Shown here one piece after another: positions 26,538 through 35,917 of a stretch of 64,000 nt of DNA (positions are counted from its first letter, which is position 1; each line of letters starts with the position of its first letter). The DNA comes from Polynucleobacter rarus. GTDB lineage: Bacteria > Pseudomonadota > Gammaproteobacteria > Burkholderiales > Burkholderiaceae. Both the position numbers and the translations under genes were made by a program. The notes below the pieces were generated by a model. It was not told where the DNA came from. It saw nothing but the letters and a program-made list of their open reading frames with translations, and did no database searches. The DNA lies in NCBI RefSeq assembly GCF_003072505.1, contig NZ_NTGB01000001.1:1658574-1722573 (forward strand), in the 5' to 3' direction.

Positions 26538-27700
26538 TGATGCACAGCACTTTGCTGTGCATTTTCATTTTCTTCATAGATAGAAAATAATCTAAAGTGG
26601 GATTGCTCCTTCAAATCATTCTTCACATGAGGAGAGCTAATTACAGATTCATAACAGGCGATGGACTTGCCCCACAACTGTTGCAAATAACATAACTCCC
26701 CCATTGCAAATTGCAGATAATGATTTGCCATATCTTGTTTTAAGAGTTTCTCTATCAGCAGAATGGATTCATTCCTTAAAACACCACTCATTTTGGTATA
26801 GCTTGGCACCAACAAAACCAACTCTGGGAAAACTTTAATAGCGAAGCCAAAATCAAATAATTTTTTAGCGTTCGTAGAATCATTCAACTGAATAAAGCCC
26901 TTAATAAATAAGCGCATTAAGGCTGGATTTTGTTGATCCACTGAGGATAACTCCTGCCACTGTTTTAGTAGATCTTGACTGGTGTACTGTTTATTATTTA
27001 ATAGCTGATTTAAAGCTTCTAACATTCTTGCATCAGCCAATAAGGGACTTAAATAATTACGTTTTTTTAGATTGTTTGCCAACCGAATTACTTCTAACCA
27101 GTTTTTTGAAATTTGATGCGCTCGCATCGCAATACTTTGCACAAGAAACTGACGTGCACCCTTTTCTTGTAGTTGTTTAATAATTTTTAGGGCAGCACTA
27201 GACTGGCGATCATCTACTAAAAACTGTGCCTGTAAAATTAATTTAGCTTGAAGATGTTTTGAATCTTTAATGTTTTCTAAAGCTTCATCACGTGATTCAC
27301 CATTTTTTAATTGATGATTCGCTTGTGCAACAATCATTAATGCAATATTAGAAGTTTCAGGAAAGAGGCTTGGGAAATGAGCTACTTTAATTGCTTTGCT
27401 AAATCTGCCTGCAAATAAATAATCCATGGCCCTAGCCAAGTCCTCAGCAGCCTGTATACTTTTTGATCTTAATCGATAGGCTTTAGCTTTAAGTGGTAAG
27501 TTGATTAATTCATTAATTAGACGCAAAGTAACGAAAAAGATACTGCTAAAAATGACAAAAAGAATCAAGGCCATATTCAGGCTTAAGTCTATGCGATGAA
27601 TATTCCAAAAAAGAACCACATGTCCAGTATTAAATTTCATCAACCAAGCTGCGACGACTGCACCCACTGATAGGATAGCTAACCAAATAAGAAAGCGCAT
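26492..27700 (-). CDS. hemY: HemY-like membrane TPR protein of the haem operon
   Basis: 402 residues. Two N-terminal membrane helices (about 1-20 and 40-62) are followed by a long alpha-helical, TPR-like cytoplasmic part (for example FAMGELCYLQQLWGKSIACYESV, partly quoted). This matches the proteobacterial HemY N-domain family, linked to late haem synthesis or assembly but without a defined enzymatic role. It is unrelated to the Bacillus protoporphyrinogen oxidase of the same name. Last gene of the hemD-hemX-hemY unit: its ATG lies one base after the hemX stop. Both downstream hairpins fall inside its 3' end. Confidence 0.85.
   Translation of the reverse strand: MRFLIWLAILSVGAVVAAWLMKFNTGHVVLFWNIHRIDLSLNMALILFVIFSSIFFVTLRLINELINLPLKAKAYRLRSKSIQAAEDLARAMDYLFAGRFSKAIKVAHFPSLFPETSNIALMIVAQANHQLKNGESRDEALENIKDSKHLQAKLILQAQFLVDDRQSSAALKIIKQLQEKGARQFLVQSIAMRAHQISKNWLEVIRLANNLKKRNYLSPLLADARMLEALNQLLNNKQYTSQDLLKQWQELSSVDQQNPALMRLFIKGFIQLNDSTNAKKLFDFGFAIKVFPELVLLVPSYTKMSGVLRNESILLIEKLLKQDMANHYLQFAMGELCYLQQLWGKSIACYESVISSPHVKNDLKEQSHFRLFSIYEENENAQQSAVHQKKLIQLLANKINYE
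26541..26566 (+). terminator. Second hairpin, within the hemY coding end
   Basis: A perfect 9-pair stem (26541-26549 with 26553-26561) with a three-base loop is followed by TTTTC on the plus strand. It could back up the rhlE terminator while being translated as hemY codons on the minus strand. Confidence 0.4.
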
Positions 27701-27701
27701 G

Positions 27702-28544
27702 TTAGTTCTCTTTCATGTTTTTTTGATTAGATTGAAAACCATTTTTAATTTTTTCAAGTTCAATAACTAACTGATCTAAATTGGCTATAAATTTTTTAAC
27801 TGATTCATCCATTAGGTTGAAATTTTTAGAAATTAATGCGTGTAAGTTTTTTGTTTCAATCAGAGCTTCATGAGCTAGTCCGTTCAAGACCAATTGGCGA
27901 ATTGTTAAGAGTCTAAGTGTCACTTCTTGCTTCATTAAGGTCTGTGAAGTGGGCGAAATCGCTAATTCAGTTACCGGCGAATCAATCACTTGAACATGAA
28001 CTAATTCTGTGAAATAGGTTTTTAATGGAATCAGAAATTGCTTAAAAAAACTACTCCACCATCGAATCTCAGCATTAGTAGATCGGTTCGATTTTTCTAA
28101 TACTGGCTCGACTGAATTTGGTTTTTCAATATTCGTTGTTGATTGAAGGTTGGTAAAAGTTAAAGTATCAACTGAGGCTAATAACTCATTTAAGTGCTTA
28201 AAAAATTCTAAAGAAAGCTTGAGATTAACTGATGGCAATGCTCCAACTTCTTCTTTATTCGTGTCTAAAGTTCTACCCAATAGCTCATTTAAGTTTGCTA
28301 GTTGACGTGCATTTTTAGTAGTCACTTCTTCCAACGCATTAACCTTTGTGACATTACCACTTAAACGAACTCCTAAAAAAATACAGCCTATCAATAATAA
28401 GATAGACGTAATAAATAAGATTGGAATAAAACGGCGAGAATCCAATAATGAAGTTACCTGAAAACCATTTGGCTTTTTAGTGTCAGAAAACTCTCGTGTC
28501 ACAATAGTTGGGCTATCTTCTTCACCAATTTTGGTGGTCTGCAT
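27702..28544 (-). CDS. hemX: HemX-like membrane-anchored protein
   Basis: 280 residues. A cytosolic N-terminus of about 35 residues precedes one membrane helix (FIPILFITSILLLIGCIFLG), then a coiled-coil-rich segment (KVNALEEVTTKNARQLANLNELL) and a helical domain with LRLLTIRQLVLNGLAHEAL. This is the HemX family, often misannotated as uroporphyrinogen-III C-methyltransferase; no SAM-binding methyltransferase motif is present. It sits between hemD and hemY with 5- and 1-base gaps, so it is co-transcribed and may scaffold haem-pathway enzymes. Confidence 0.82.
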   Translation of the reverse strand: MQTTKIGEEDSPTIVTREFSDTKKPNGFQVTSLLDSRRFIPILFITSILLLIGCIFLGVRLSGNVTKVNALEEVTTKNARQLANLNELLGRTLDTNKEEVGALPSVNLKLSLEFFKHLNELLASVDTLTFTNLQSTTNIEKPNSVEPVLEKSNRSTNAEIRWWSSFFKQFLIPLKTYFTELVHVQVIDSPVTELAISPTSQTLMKQEVTLRLLTIRQLVLNGLAHEALIETKNLHALISKNFNLMDESVKKFIANLDQLVIELEKIKNGFQSNQKNMKEN

Positions 28545-28549
28545 GTTTA

Positions 28550-29392
28550 TTAGGCTTTCTTTAAGATTAAATTTTTAATACTTTGTGAAATACTTTCCTG
28601 TCCTGGCAAAATATTCAACACCCTTGAAAAACCAATATCTTTTGCTGTTTGTGCAATTTTTTCATGTGTAGCTAATGCGATAGATTGACTCAATATTACC
28701 TCTTTTAGTCCGAGAGTAATCAAGGTATCAGCTAAGTATTGGCAGGCAAGGGATGAACTCATTACCCAAATTAAAGGCTTATTTTTATCCGCCACATGTA
28801 ATTTAGATAAATTTTTCCACTTTAAAAGGAAATTTTGCCAATATTCATCATTTTGATCTAAATTTTTTCTTTTATAGATCGAAATCAATTGAACATCGGC
28901 TTTCTCGGATTCTAATCGATTGACCAACCAATCTCTTCCGGTATCACCCCTTACGATGAGTACCTTTTTACCATCCCATTTTTTTTCCTGTGCCGACAAC
29001 TGCAACCAAAGTCCCTCTGAGTCCCACTGTTCTTCATTGGCAGGCTTAACCATTAGTGCAGGTTTGAATCTTGATGCCAAAATGATTTTTTCAGTACCGC
29101 CGCCAATCAAAGCCAACTTTAAATGCGTGGGCCAATCATAATGAAAAGTTTTTAATAAATGATCTGCAGTCAAAAATGCATTGGGACTGACAAAACTTAA
29201 CCACTGTGCGTCTAATAAAGCTTGATAAAACTCTCCGGCCAAGTTTTCATTGACATCCGGAACAATTTCTAACAAGGGAAGACCTAGTACTTCTAAATCG
29301 AAGTCATTGAAAATCAAATCGTCTTGAATGGCCTTGATTGCCTGATGAAGTTGATCACGAGGTCTTGTAACGATGATTGTGAATAAATTCAA
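28550..29392 (-). CDS. hemD: Uroporphyrinogen-III synthase
   Basis: 280 residues, normal length. Closes and inverts ring D of hydroxymethylbilane to give uroporphyrinogen III. Sequence conservation is low in this family; recognisable parts are ITIVTRPRDQ-type start (TIIVTRPRDQ), LSFVSPNAFLTADHLL, ALIGGGTEK, VLIVRGDTGRDWL and the ALATHEKIAQTAKDIGF end. The start is TTG at 29392, overlapping the TGA of the hemC remnant (TTGA) with GGAA just upstream, so translation probably depends on coupling with that remnant. That gives a reason for the remnant frame to stay open. Confidence 0.9.
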   Translation of the reverse strand: MNLFTIIVTRPRDQLHQAIKAIQDDLIFNDFDLEVLGLPLLEIVPDVNENLAGEFYQALLDAQWLSFVSPNAFLTADHLLKTFHYDWPTHLKLALIGGGTEKIILASRFKPALMVKPANEEQWDSEGLWLQLSAQEKKWDGKKVLIVRGDTGRDWLVNRLESEKADVQLISIYKRKNLDQNDEYWQNFLLKWKNLSKLHVADKNKPLIWVMSSSLACQYLADTLITLGLKEVILSQSIALATHEKIAQTAKDIGFSRVLNILPGQESISQSIKNLILKKA

Positions 29393-29718
29393 TGGAGTTC
29401 CTTGATTTCCAACATTGAGGGTAAAGCAACCCTTTGTGGTGTATCCATAACCGCATCCTGTAATGATTGAATGGCTAAAATTGCCCGATTAGCTAATAAC
29501 GTAGTTTCTGATTCTTGATTAAAAATGCCTTTAGTTGCTATTTTTGCTATGCTTGTAACGAAAATTTGGGCGCCACCCGAAGTCATGCCTAAAATAGAGG
29601 TTTCGCAACGAGGTTCAAACCCTTTTAACAGTTGTTGACTATGCTTCGCCTGCATCTTTGCGGGGTGACTTGCACGAGAAGCCATCACTAATCGTTCTGG
29701 GGGTAAAATATTATTCAT
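29389..29718 (-). pseudogene. hemC: Truncated hemC: only the first domain segment of hydroxymethylbilane synthase
   Basis: 109 residues from the ATG at 29718. It lines up residue by residue with the first ~105 of the usual ~310 residues of Hem[21 protein letters not shown] for the start, ILGMTSGGAQI for the G-M-x-T-R-G-D region, IAKIATKGIF for the lysine motif, and LAIQSLQDAVMDTPQ for the H-S-x-K-D-V-P-M motif. The remaining domains, including the cysteine that carries the dipyrromethane cofactor, are absent; hemD begins where they should be. Several otherwise conserved residues are changed (R-G-D, H-S, K). It cannot be an active synthase by itself. A full hemC must exist elsewhere, or haem synthesis differs. 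Confidence 0.75.
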
Positions 29719-31138
29719 GTCATCATCCAAACATTCTCTAGATAATAAATCACAAGCGTGGTCAGCCCGCTTCTCAGAACCTGTTTCTGAATTAGTTCAA
29801 CGTTACACGGCCTCTGTTGGCTTTGATTACCGTATGGCCGAAGTGGACATACTCGGTTCTCTAGCTCATGCACAAATGCTTTCTGAACAAGGAATCATTG
29901 CAAAAGAAGACTTTGAACAAATTCAATCGGGTTTATTACAAATCCAATCTGAAATTTTATCAGACGATTTTAATTGGCAATTAGCTCTCGAAGATGTTCA
30001 CTTAAACATAGAAGCTAGACTAACCCATTTAATTGGCGATGCTGGTAAAAAATTACATACCGCCAGATCTAGAAATGACCAAGTTACTACCGATATTCGC
30101 TTATGGACACGACAAGCAATTGATCAAATCTTACAAGAGTTAAAACAATTAAGGCTGGGGTTTTGCAATTTAGCAGAGCAGCATGCAAGTACCATCATGC
30201 CGGGCTTTACCCATTTGCAAGTAGCCCAACCAATTACTGTCGGACACCATTTAATGGCTTATGTGGCAATGTTCACAAGAGATGCCAGTCGTCTGGAAGA
30301 TTGTCGTAAACGTCTTAATGTATTACCTCTAGGTTCTGCCGCTCTAGCGGGCACTAGTTATCCAATTAACCGTGAACGAGTTGCTGAATTACTCGGATTC
30401 GATAGCGTTTGCCAAAACTCTCTCGATGGCGTATCTGATCGAGATTTTGCGATTGAGTTTTGTTCCGTTGCATCTATCATCATGACGCATATCTCTCGCT
30501 TTTCTGAGGAACTGATCCTATGGATGAGTCCGCAATTTGGGTTCATTGATTTACCTGATCGCTTCTGTACAGGTAGCTCCATCATGCCTCAGAAAAAAAA
30601 TCCTGATGTTCCGGAATTAGCGAGAGGGAAAACTGGCCGAGTCAATGGTAATTTAGTCAGCTTACTCACTCTGATGAAGGGTCAACCTCTGGCCTACAAC
30701 AAGGATAACCAGGAAGACAAAGAGCCTTTATTTGATTCCGCTGATACCCTTTTGGATACATTGAAAATTTTTGCTGATATGGTTCCCCATATCCAGTTCA
30801 AACCTGATAATCTTCGTTCTGCTGTCGGTAAAGGTTTCGCAACAGCTACCGACTTAGCCGACTACTTGGTGCGTAAGGGAATGGCCTTTAGGGACGCGCA
30901 TGAGGCCGTAGCGAATGCTGTAAAGGTGAGTGCAAGTCTTGGCCTAGATCTTTCCCAACTCCCCCTGAACGCTCTTAGAGATGCTTGTGAATTAGCAAAG
31001 CCAGAAATGATTGGCGAGGACATATATGCTGTTTTAACACTTGAAGGTTCTGTGAATGCTCGCAATCACACTGGTGGTACAGCACCAGAACAGGTACTCA
31101 AAGCCATCGCAATCGCTAAAATGAGCCTAAATATTTAA
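29717..31138 (+). CDS. argH: Argininosuccinate lyase
   Basis: 473 residues. Splits argininosuccinate into arginine and fumarate, the last step of arginine synthesis. Signature [16 protein letters not shown] near residue 286; also [19 protein letters not shown] (partly quoted) and AGFTHLQ-type region as [13 protein letters not shown]-terminal [20 protein letters not shown] is typical of the family. Its ATG shares bases with the ATG of the hemC remnant on the other strand (CATG at 29716-29719). A strong terminator follows. It feeds arginine to protein, and potentially to cyanophycin and the decarboxylase downstream. Confidence 0.97.
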   Translation: MSSSKHSLDNKSQAWSARFSEPVSELVQRYTASVGFDYRMAEVDILGSLAHAQMLSEQGIIAKEDFEQIQSGLLQIQSEILSDDFNWQLALEDVHLNIEARLTHLIGDAGKKLHTARSRNDQVTTDIRLWTRQAIDQILQELKQLRLGFCNLAEQHASTIMPGFTHLQVAQPITVGHHLMAYVAMFTRDASRLEDCRKRLNVLPLGSAALAGTSYPINRERVAELLGFDSVCQNSLDGVSDRDFAIEFCSVASIIMTHISRFSEELILWMSPQFGFIDLPDRFCTGSSIMPQKKNPDVPELARGKTGRVNGNLVSLLTLMKGQPLAYNKDNQEDKEPLFDSADTLLDTLKIFADMVPHIQFKPDNLRSAVGKGFATATDLADYLVRKGMAFRDAHEAVANAVKVSASLGLDLSQLPLNALRDACELAKPEMIGEDIYAVLTLEGSVNARNHTGGTAPEQVLKAIAIAKMSLNI

Positions 31139-31190
31139 AGGCTAATTTAAAAAACCAAATCACTTTTTAGCCTCATTGTGACCGGTAAAA

Positions 31191-31226
31191 AAAAGCCTAT
31201 CTAAATGTTCATTAGATAGGCTTTTT
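31191..31226. terminator. Bidirectional terminator between argH and the decarboxylase gene
   Basis: A perfect 13-pair stem (31192-31204 with 31212-31224), 7-base loop, A-run on the left and T-run on the right. Suits both convergent genes. Confidence 0.9.
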
Positions 31227-31240
31227 GATAACAAGAGAAC

Positions 31241-33493
31241 TTAAAGATCTTTTACACAATCTACAAAATAGGCTTTTTTACCATCGATTTCATCCTTCAC
31301 CAAGCCATGAATATCCGTCTCAAAGCCTGGGAATTTTTCATTAAAATCGCGCGCGAATTTTAAATAGTCAACAATCCGTTTGTTAAATCTCTCACCTGGG
31401 ATTAACAAAGGAATTCCTGGTGGGTAAGGAGTAACTAGCATCGCAGTCACCCTATTTTCTAAATGGTCAATGGAAACCCTTTCAATATCACGGTGCGCCA
31501 TTTTTGCAAAAGCCTCACTAGGCGGCATAGCAGGAATCATGTCAGATAAATACATTTCTGTGGTCATCTTCGCCACATCATGCTCTCTATAAAATGCATG
31601 AATTGTATTGGCAATGTCCTTTAGTCCCACCCTTTCGTATTTTGGATACTTGGTAGCAAACTCGGGCAAACATCTCCATAGAGGCATATTTTTATCATAG
31701 TGATCTTTAAATTGTTGCAACTCAGTAACTAGGGTATTCCACCGTCCTTTGGTGATGCCGATGGTGAACATAATAAAGAATGAATATAAGCCTGTTTTTT
31801 CAACGATGATGCCATGTTCAGCTAAATACTTTGTCACAATGCTAGCGGGAATACCTTCAACACCAAAATTTCCATCGATATCAATACCAGGCGTTACGAT
31901 CGTAGCTTTAATTGGGTCAAGCATGTTAAAACCATCGGCTAACTTACCAAAGTTATGCCAACTATCATCTGCATGTAAGATCCAATCTTCTTGAGTGCCA
32001 ATTCCTTCCTCTACGATGGTATCAGGGCCCCAGACTTTAAACCACCAATCATCTCCGTACTCTGCATCTACCTTTTTCATCGCCCGTCTAAAGTCTAACG
32101 CTTCCGCGATAGACTCCTCTACTAGAGCTGTTCCTCCTGGTGGTTCCATCATTGCTGCAGCCACGTCACAAGAAGCAATAATTGCATATTGCGGACTCGT
32201 TGATGTGTGCATCAAATAAGACTCATTAAAGCAAGTAGGATCAAGTTTTCTATCATCAGATTCTTGTACTAAAATTTGGGATGCCTGTGATAAGCCAGCC
32301 AGTAACTTATGGGTAGATTGGGTTGCAAACACCAAACTCTTTTGAGGTCTGGCACGATCGCGACCTACTGCATGCATATTTTTATAAAAATCGGAGAAGG
32401 TTGCATGAGGTAACCAAGCCTCATCAAAATGTAATGAATCTACTTTTCCATCTAACATGGATTTAATCATTTCAACGTTATAAACAACTCCATCATAAGT
32501 ACTTTGAGTAATCGTTAAAATTCTAGGCAAAGCATTTTTATCTTTAATGAAAGGATTATTATTAATTTTCCTTTGAATATTGCTCCACTCGAACTCTTCT
32601 TTTGGAATAGGGCCAATGATGCCAAAATTATTTCTAGTTGGCATTAAAAAGACGGGTATCGCGCCCATCATCATAATGGAGTGAAGAACGGACTTATGAC
32701 AGTTTCGGTCCACAATCACTATATCGCCTGGAGCAACCGTTGAGTGCCAAACAATCTTATTTGAAGTTGAAGTGCCGTTCGTTACAAAATATAAGTGATC
32801 AACCCCGAAAATACGAGCTGCATTGCGCTCACTCGCCGCAACTGGACCGGTATGATCTAACAACTGTCCTAATTCCTCAACCGCATTACAGACGTCTGCT
32901 CTGAGCATATTTTCACCAAAAAATTGATGGAATATTTGTCCCACAGGGCTCTTTAAAAAGGCGACTCCACCTGAGTGACCAGGGCAGTGCCAGGAGTAAG
33001 AACCTTCCGAGGCATAATGAATTAAAGATTTAAAAAATGGCGGAGCAAGTGAATCTAAATACACTTTGGCTTCACGAATAATGTGACGAGCAACAAATTC
33101 CGGCGTATCCTCGTTCATATGAATAAAGCCATGCAATTCGCGCAAAATATCATTCGGAATATTTCTGGAGGTTTTCGTTTCTCCGTATAAAAAGATTGGA
33201 ATATCTTCATTACGTTTACGCACCGCTTTGACAAAGTTTCTGAGGTTTTCGATCACGTCAACAAAGCCATCAAAATCAGGTTCCGAAAATTCCTCATCAT
33301 CAATCGATAGGATAAAGCAGGAAGCGCGAGCGGCTTGTTGAGCGAATGAGGTTAAATCACCATAACTAGTCATCCCAAGGGCTTCCATCCCTTCATTTTC
33401 AATCGCTTCGGCTAGATCTCTAATGCCAGAACCAGAGATATTTTCAGAGCGAAAATCCTCATCAATGATTACAACAGGGAATTTTAATTTCAT
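31241..33493 (-). CDS. Arginine/lysine/ornithine decarboxylase, PLP fold type I
   Basis: 750 residues. N-terminal response-regulator-like wing domain (1-130, with VVIIDEDFRSENISGSG), PLP-binding core (about 150-430) and C-terminal domain. The core shows YSWHCPGHSGGVAF, TNGTSTSNKIVWH and the PLP lysine in FATQSTHKLLAGLSQ near residue 393. These inducible-type decarboxylases consume a cytosolic proton and release CO2 plus a diamine (agmatine, cadaverine or putrescine). Which amino acid is used cannot be fixed from motifs. The ATG overlaps the stop of the potassium-channel gene by 4 bases (ATGA). No arginine/agmatine antiporter is adjacent. Confidence 0.92.
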   Translation of the reverse strand: MKLKFPVVIIDEDFRSENISGSGIRDLAEAIENEGMEALGMTSYGDLTSFAQQAARASCFILSIDDEEFSEPDFDGFVDVIENLRNFVKAVRKRNEDIPIFLYGETKTSRNIPNDILRELHGFIHMNEDTPEFVARHIIREAKVYLDSLAPPFFKSLIHYASEGSYSWHCPGHSGGVAFLKSPVGQIFHQFFGENMLRADVCNAVEELGQLLDHTGPVAASERNAARIFGVDHLYFVTNGTSTSNKIVWHSTVAPGDIVIVDRNCHKSVLHSIMMMGAIPVFLMPTRNNFGIIGPIPKEEFEWSNIQRKINNNPFIKDKNALPRILTITQSTYDGVVYNVEMIKSMLDGKVDSLHFDEAWLPHATFSDFYKNMHAVGRDRARPQKSLVFATQSTHKLLAGLSQASQILVQESDDRKLDPTCFNESYLMHTSTSPQYAIIASCDVAAAMMEPPGGTALVEESIAEALDFRRAMKKVDAEYGDDWWFKVWGPDTIVEEGIGTQEDWILHADDSWHNFGKLADGFNMLDPIKATIVTPGIDIDGNFGVEGIPASIVTKYLAEHGIIVEKTGLYSFFIMFTIGITKGRWNTLVTELQQFKDHYDKNMPLWRCLPEFATKYPKYERVGLKDIANTIHAFYREHDVAKMTTEMYLSDMIPAMPPSEAFAKMAHRDIERVSIDHLENRVTAMLVTPYPPGIPLLIPGERFNKRIVDYLKFARDFNEKFPGFETDIHGLVKDEIDGKKAYFVDCVKDL

Positions 33494-34401
33494 GTCAGGT
33501 CCTTATTCTCTCCAGCTTTATAGCTTTTTATCTTTTCAAAATTTTCCATACTAATACTTTTACTACCATCACTCGTTGTCTTCAGAAGTTCCACAAAATT
33601 AGCATTGTGGAGTATTTGCGAAGGTACATATACATGCCTTGCATACACTTGATTAGCGAAGCTTTCATGATATCCAGTGAATGTGACTAATAGGTGCCAA
33701 TTTTTCTGACCTGGATTTTTAATGATTTCAGTCAAAGGGCTATTTTCGCTTAATTGGTGAAAAGCTGTCCAACTAAACGTAAACAAGGGTGTTTCATTCC
33801 TGTCTAATTTTAGTTCAACTATTTCACGATAGAATTCTTTTTCTTGATTGAGGCGGTCTATTACAAGCCATAAACTAAGCTGCGCCTCTACAATATTGGA
33901 AGAGCGTAAATTACCTAACCGGAATCTTAAAACTTTTTTACCATCATGTAAGCCTACAAGTGCCGTTTTAGAAAATCGAATTCCGGCGGTTGGTCTTGTG
34001 AAGCGAGCAAACGCAAGTCCCGTTGTTAAAGCTGAAAAAACAATGCCAAAAAAGGCTTCCAAGGAAACAATTGAATTAGGTAAAGTACCGATAGGAGTCA
34101 TCTGACCATAACCGATAGTTGCCATGGTTTGGACGCTAAAGAAAAACAAATCAATTAGACTATTAGGCCTTGCATTACTGACTGAACCAGGTCCACAGGC
34201 ATAATACGCAATTGCAAATAAAAAATTAGAAGATAAATAAACGACTACAACTAGCAGGAAAAACATCTGCCAGTTGGTGCTAAGTAACCAGTGGTATAGA
34301 TTACTTTCAAACTTAGGAATCGTAGGTTTAATTAATTCTGAACGATATTTTTCTAAATCAACTTCAAGATGTTTTTTTGAAAAAAACCGTTTTCCTACCA
34401 T
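33490..34401 (-). CDS. Inward-rectifier-type potassium channel, KirBac family
   Basis: 303 residues. Two membrane helices flank the pore: the first at about 45-70, the selectivity filter TIGYGQ near residue 95-100, and the second helix LEAFFGIVFSALTTGLAFARF. The C-terminal 160 residues are the cytoplasmic immunoglobulin-like Kir domain (RFSKTALVGLHDGKKVLRFR, then WHLLVTFTGYHESFANQVYA). AAGGA precedes the ATG by 6 bases. Placed between dcd and the decarboxylase, whose start it overlaps by 4 bases, so channel and decarboxylase are co-expressed. That pairing suggests coordination of membrane potential or potassium flux with acid or polyamine response; this is inference. Confidence 0.92.
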   Translation of the reverse strand: MVGKRFFSKKHLEVDLEKYRSELIKPTIPKFESNLYHWLLSTNWQMFFLLVVVVYLSSNFLFAIAYYACGPGSVSNARPNSLIDLFFFSVQTMATIGYGQMTPIGTLPNSIVSLEAFFGIVFSALTTGLAFARFTRPTAGIRFSKTALVGLHDGKKVLRFRLGNLRSSNIVEAQLSLWLVIDRLNQEKEFYREIVELKLDRNETPLFTFSWTAFHQLSENSPLTEIIKNPGQKNWHLLVTFTGYHESFANQVYARHVYVPSQILHNANFVELLKTTSDGSKSISMENFEKIKSYKAGENKDLT

Positions 34402-34410
34402 GGAAATTCC

Positions 34411-34980
34411 TTAGGTTTTAGGAAGTGTAACTCCTACTTGCCCCTGATATTTTCCGCCGCGGTCTTTATAGGAAGTTTCACAGACTTCATCAGCACCAAA
34501 AAACAGGACTTGAGCACAGCCCTCACCTGCATAGATTTTCGCAGGTAATGGTGTTGTATTTGAGAATTCCAAAGTAACGTAGCCTTCCCACTCTGGTTCA
34601 AAGGGAGTGACATTGACGATGATTCCGCACCTTGCGTAGGTGCTCTTACCTACACATATAGTCAAAATATCTCTAGGAATCCGGAAATACTCAACAGTTC
34701 TAGCTAGAGCAAATGAATTAGGGGGAATGATACAAACATCACCATGAAAGTCAACGAACGACTTCTCGTCAAAATTCTTAGGATCGACGATCGTACTATT
34801 AATGTTGGTAAATATTTTGAATTCAGGGGCGCAGCGAATATCATAACCATAGCTAGAAGTGCCATAGCTAACGATTTTTTCACCCAAGGCATTTACACGA
34901 ATTTGTCCTGGCTCAAACGGCTCAATCATGCCTGTTTGTTCAGCCATACGTCGGATCCAACGGTCAGATTTTATACTCAT
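34411..34980 (-). CDS. dcd: dCTP deaminase
   Basis: 189 residues from the ATG at 34980; an extension to 35010 starts before the conserved [16 protein letters not shown]-terminus and is not needed. Deaminates dCTP to dUTP for thymidylate synthesis. Motifs: [55 protein letters not shown] (partly quoted) with the catalytic glutamate, and the C-terminal GGKYQGQ. First gene of the dcd-Kir-decarboxylase series, 9 bases before the channel. Confidence 0.96.
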   Translation of the reverse strand: MSIKSDRWIRRMAEQTGMIEPFEPGQIRVNALGEKIVSYGTSSYGYDIRCAPEFKIFTNINSTIVDPKNFDEKSFVDFHGDVCIIPPNSFALARTVEYFRIPRDILTICVGKSTYARCGIIVNVTPFEPEWEGYVTLEFSNTTPLPAKIYAGEGCAQVLFFGADEVCETSYKDRGGKYQGQVGVTLPKT

Positions 34981-35028
34981 AGTGTTATTGTAAACAGACT
35001 TGCTCAACAAGCCAATAAATTAAGAAAT

Positions 35029-35868
35029 TCAGGGGTTTTCCTGTTGTAATTGAATTCTACTCTGACCTTCATAAATTAAAAAATGTGTCCCAGAACAACG
35101 AGCCAGAAGGGTTAAGTTAATTTTTTTTGCGAGTTCTAAACCCATTTGGGTTGCCCCGGAACGGGTCATTAGAAATGGAATCCCCATTTGCCCACCCTTG
35201 ATAACCATTTCAGAGGTAAGCCTTCCTGTCGTGTAAAAGACGAGATTTCTGCCATCTTTTCGATCCAGCCACATTAAACCTGTAATGGCATCAACTGCAT
35301 TATGACGCCCAACATCTTCAATAAAGTATAGAAGCTCCACATTGTTATCAATCACTTCAAATACCGCACAAGCATGTACTGATCCAGCTTGTTTATAAAT
35401 GGAAGGATGTTGCCGTATCTTCTCAATAATTTGATTAATGGCAACTTGGTTCAGCCTCGCGTCAGTTGGTAATTGAATTCGATCTAAATCTGCCATGAAC
35501 TCACCAAACATTGTCCCTTGACCACAACCAGAGGTTACAACCCTTTTGCTGGTTAATGCTTCAATATCATTTTTTTTGACGATGGTTTTTACAGCAGCTG
35601 AATCGGTTTCCCAATCAACTTGAATACTTTCGATATTTTCTATCGTATCGATTAAATTTTGATTTTTAAGATAACCCAAGACTAAAGCTTCAGGTGCTGC
35701 CCCCAAAGTCATTAAGGTCACAATCTCTTTTTTATCAAGATAGATAGTGAGTGAGCGCTCCCCAGGAATCGAAATCGTTTGTTTACGACCCTTTTCATCC
35801 ATCACCTCAACTTCATGGGTAACGGGTAAGGCATTATTGGTTAAATGGGGGAAGTAAATTTCAGGCAT
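35029..35868 (-). CDS. fdhD: Formate dehydrogenase accessory sulfurtransferase
   Basis: 279 residues. FdhD passes sulfur to the molybdenum or tungsten cofactor of formate dehydrogenase. The reactive region is VVTSGCGQGTMFGEF: a single cysteine in place of the C-x-x-C of the E. coli protein, a pattern typical of Burkholderiales. Further motifs: VHACAVFEVIDNNVELLYFIEDVGRHNAVD (conserved EDVGRHNA), YTTGRLTSEMVIKGGQMGIP and LLARCSGTHFLIYEG. I use the ATG at 35868 with GAGG 11 bases upstream. Last gene of the formate dehydrogenase cluster. Confidence 0.94.
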   Translation of the reverse strand: MPEIYFPHLTNNALPVTHEVEVMDEKGRKQTISIPGERSLTIYLDKKEIVTLMTLGAAPEALVLGYLKNQNLIDTIENIESIQVDWETDSAAVKTIVKKNDIEALTSKRVVTSGCGQGTMFGEFMADLDRIQLPTDARLNQVAINQIIEKIRQHPSIYKQAGSVHACAVFEVIDNNVELLYFIEDVGRHNAVDAITGLMWLDRKDGRNLVFYTTGRLTSEMVIKGGQMGIPFLMTRSGATQMGLELAKKINLTLLARCSGTHFLIYEGQSRIQLQQENP

Positions 35869-35917
35869 AAAAAAACCCATCCTCAAAGAGTCTAAGAACG
35901 GGCTGATTCAAAAAGAA

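Noticed and set aside
29389..29400. Frameshift explanation for the short hemC
   Set aside because: The hemD coding sequence begins at the end of the fragment, so there is no DNA left that could hold the rest of hemC in another frame.
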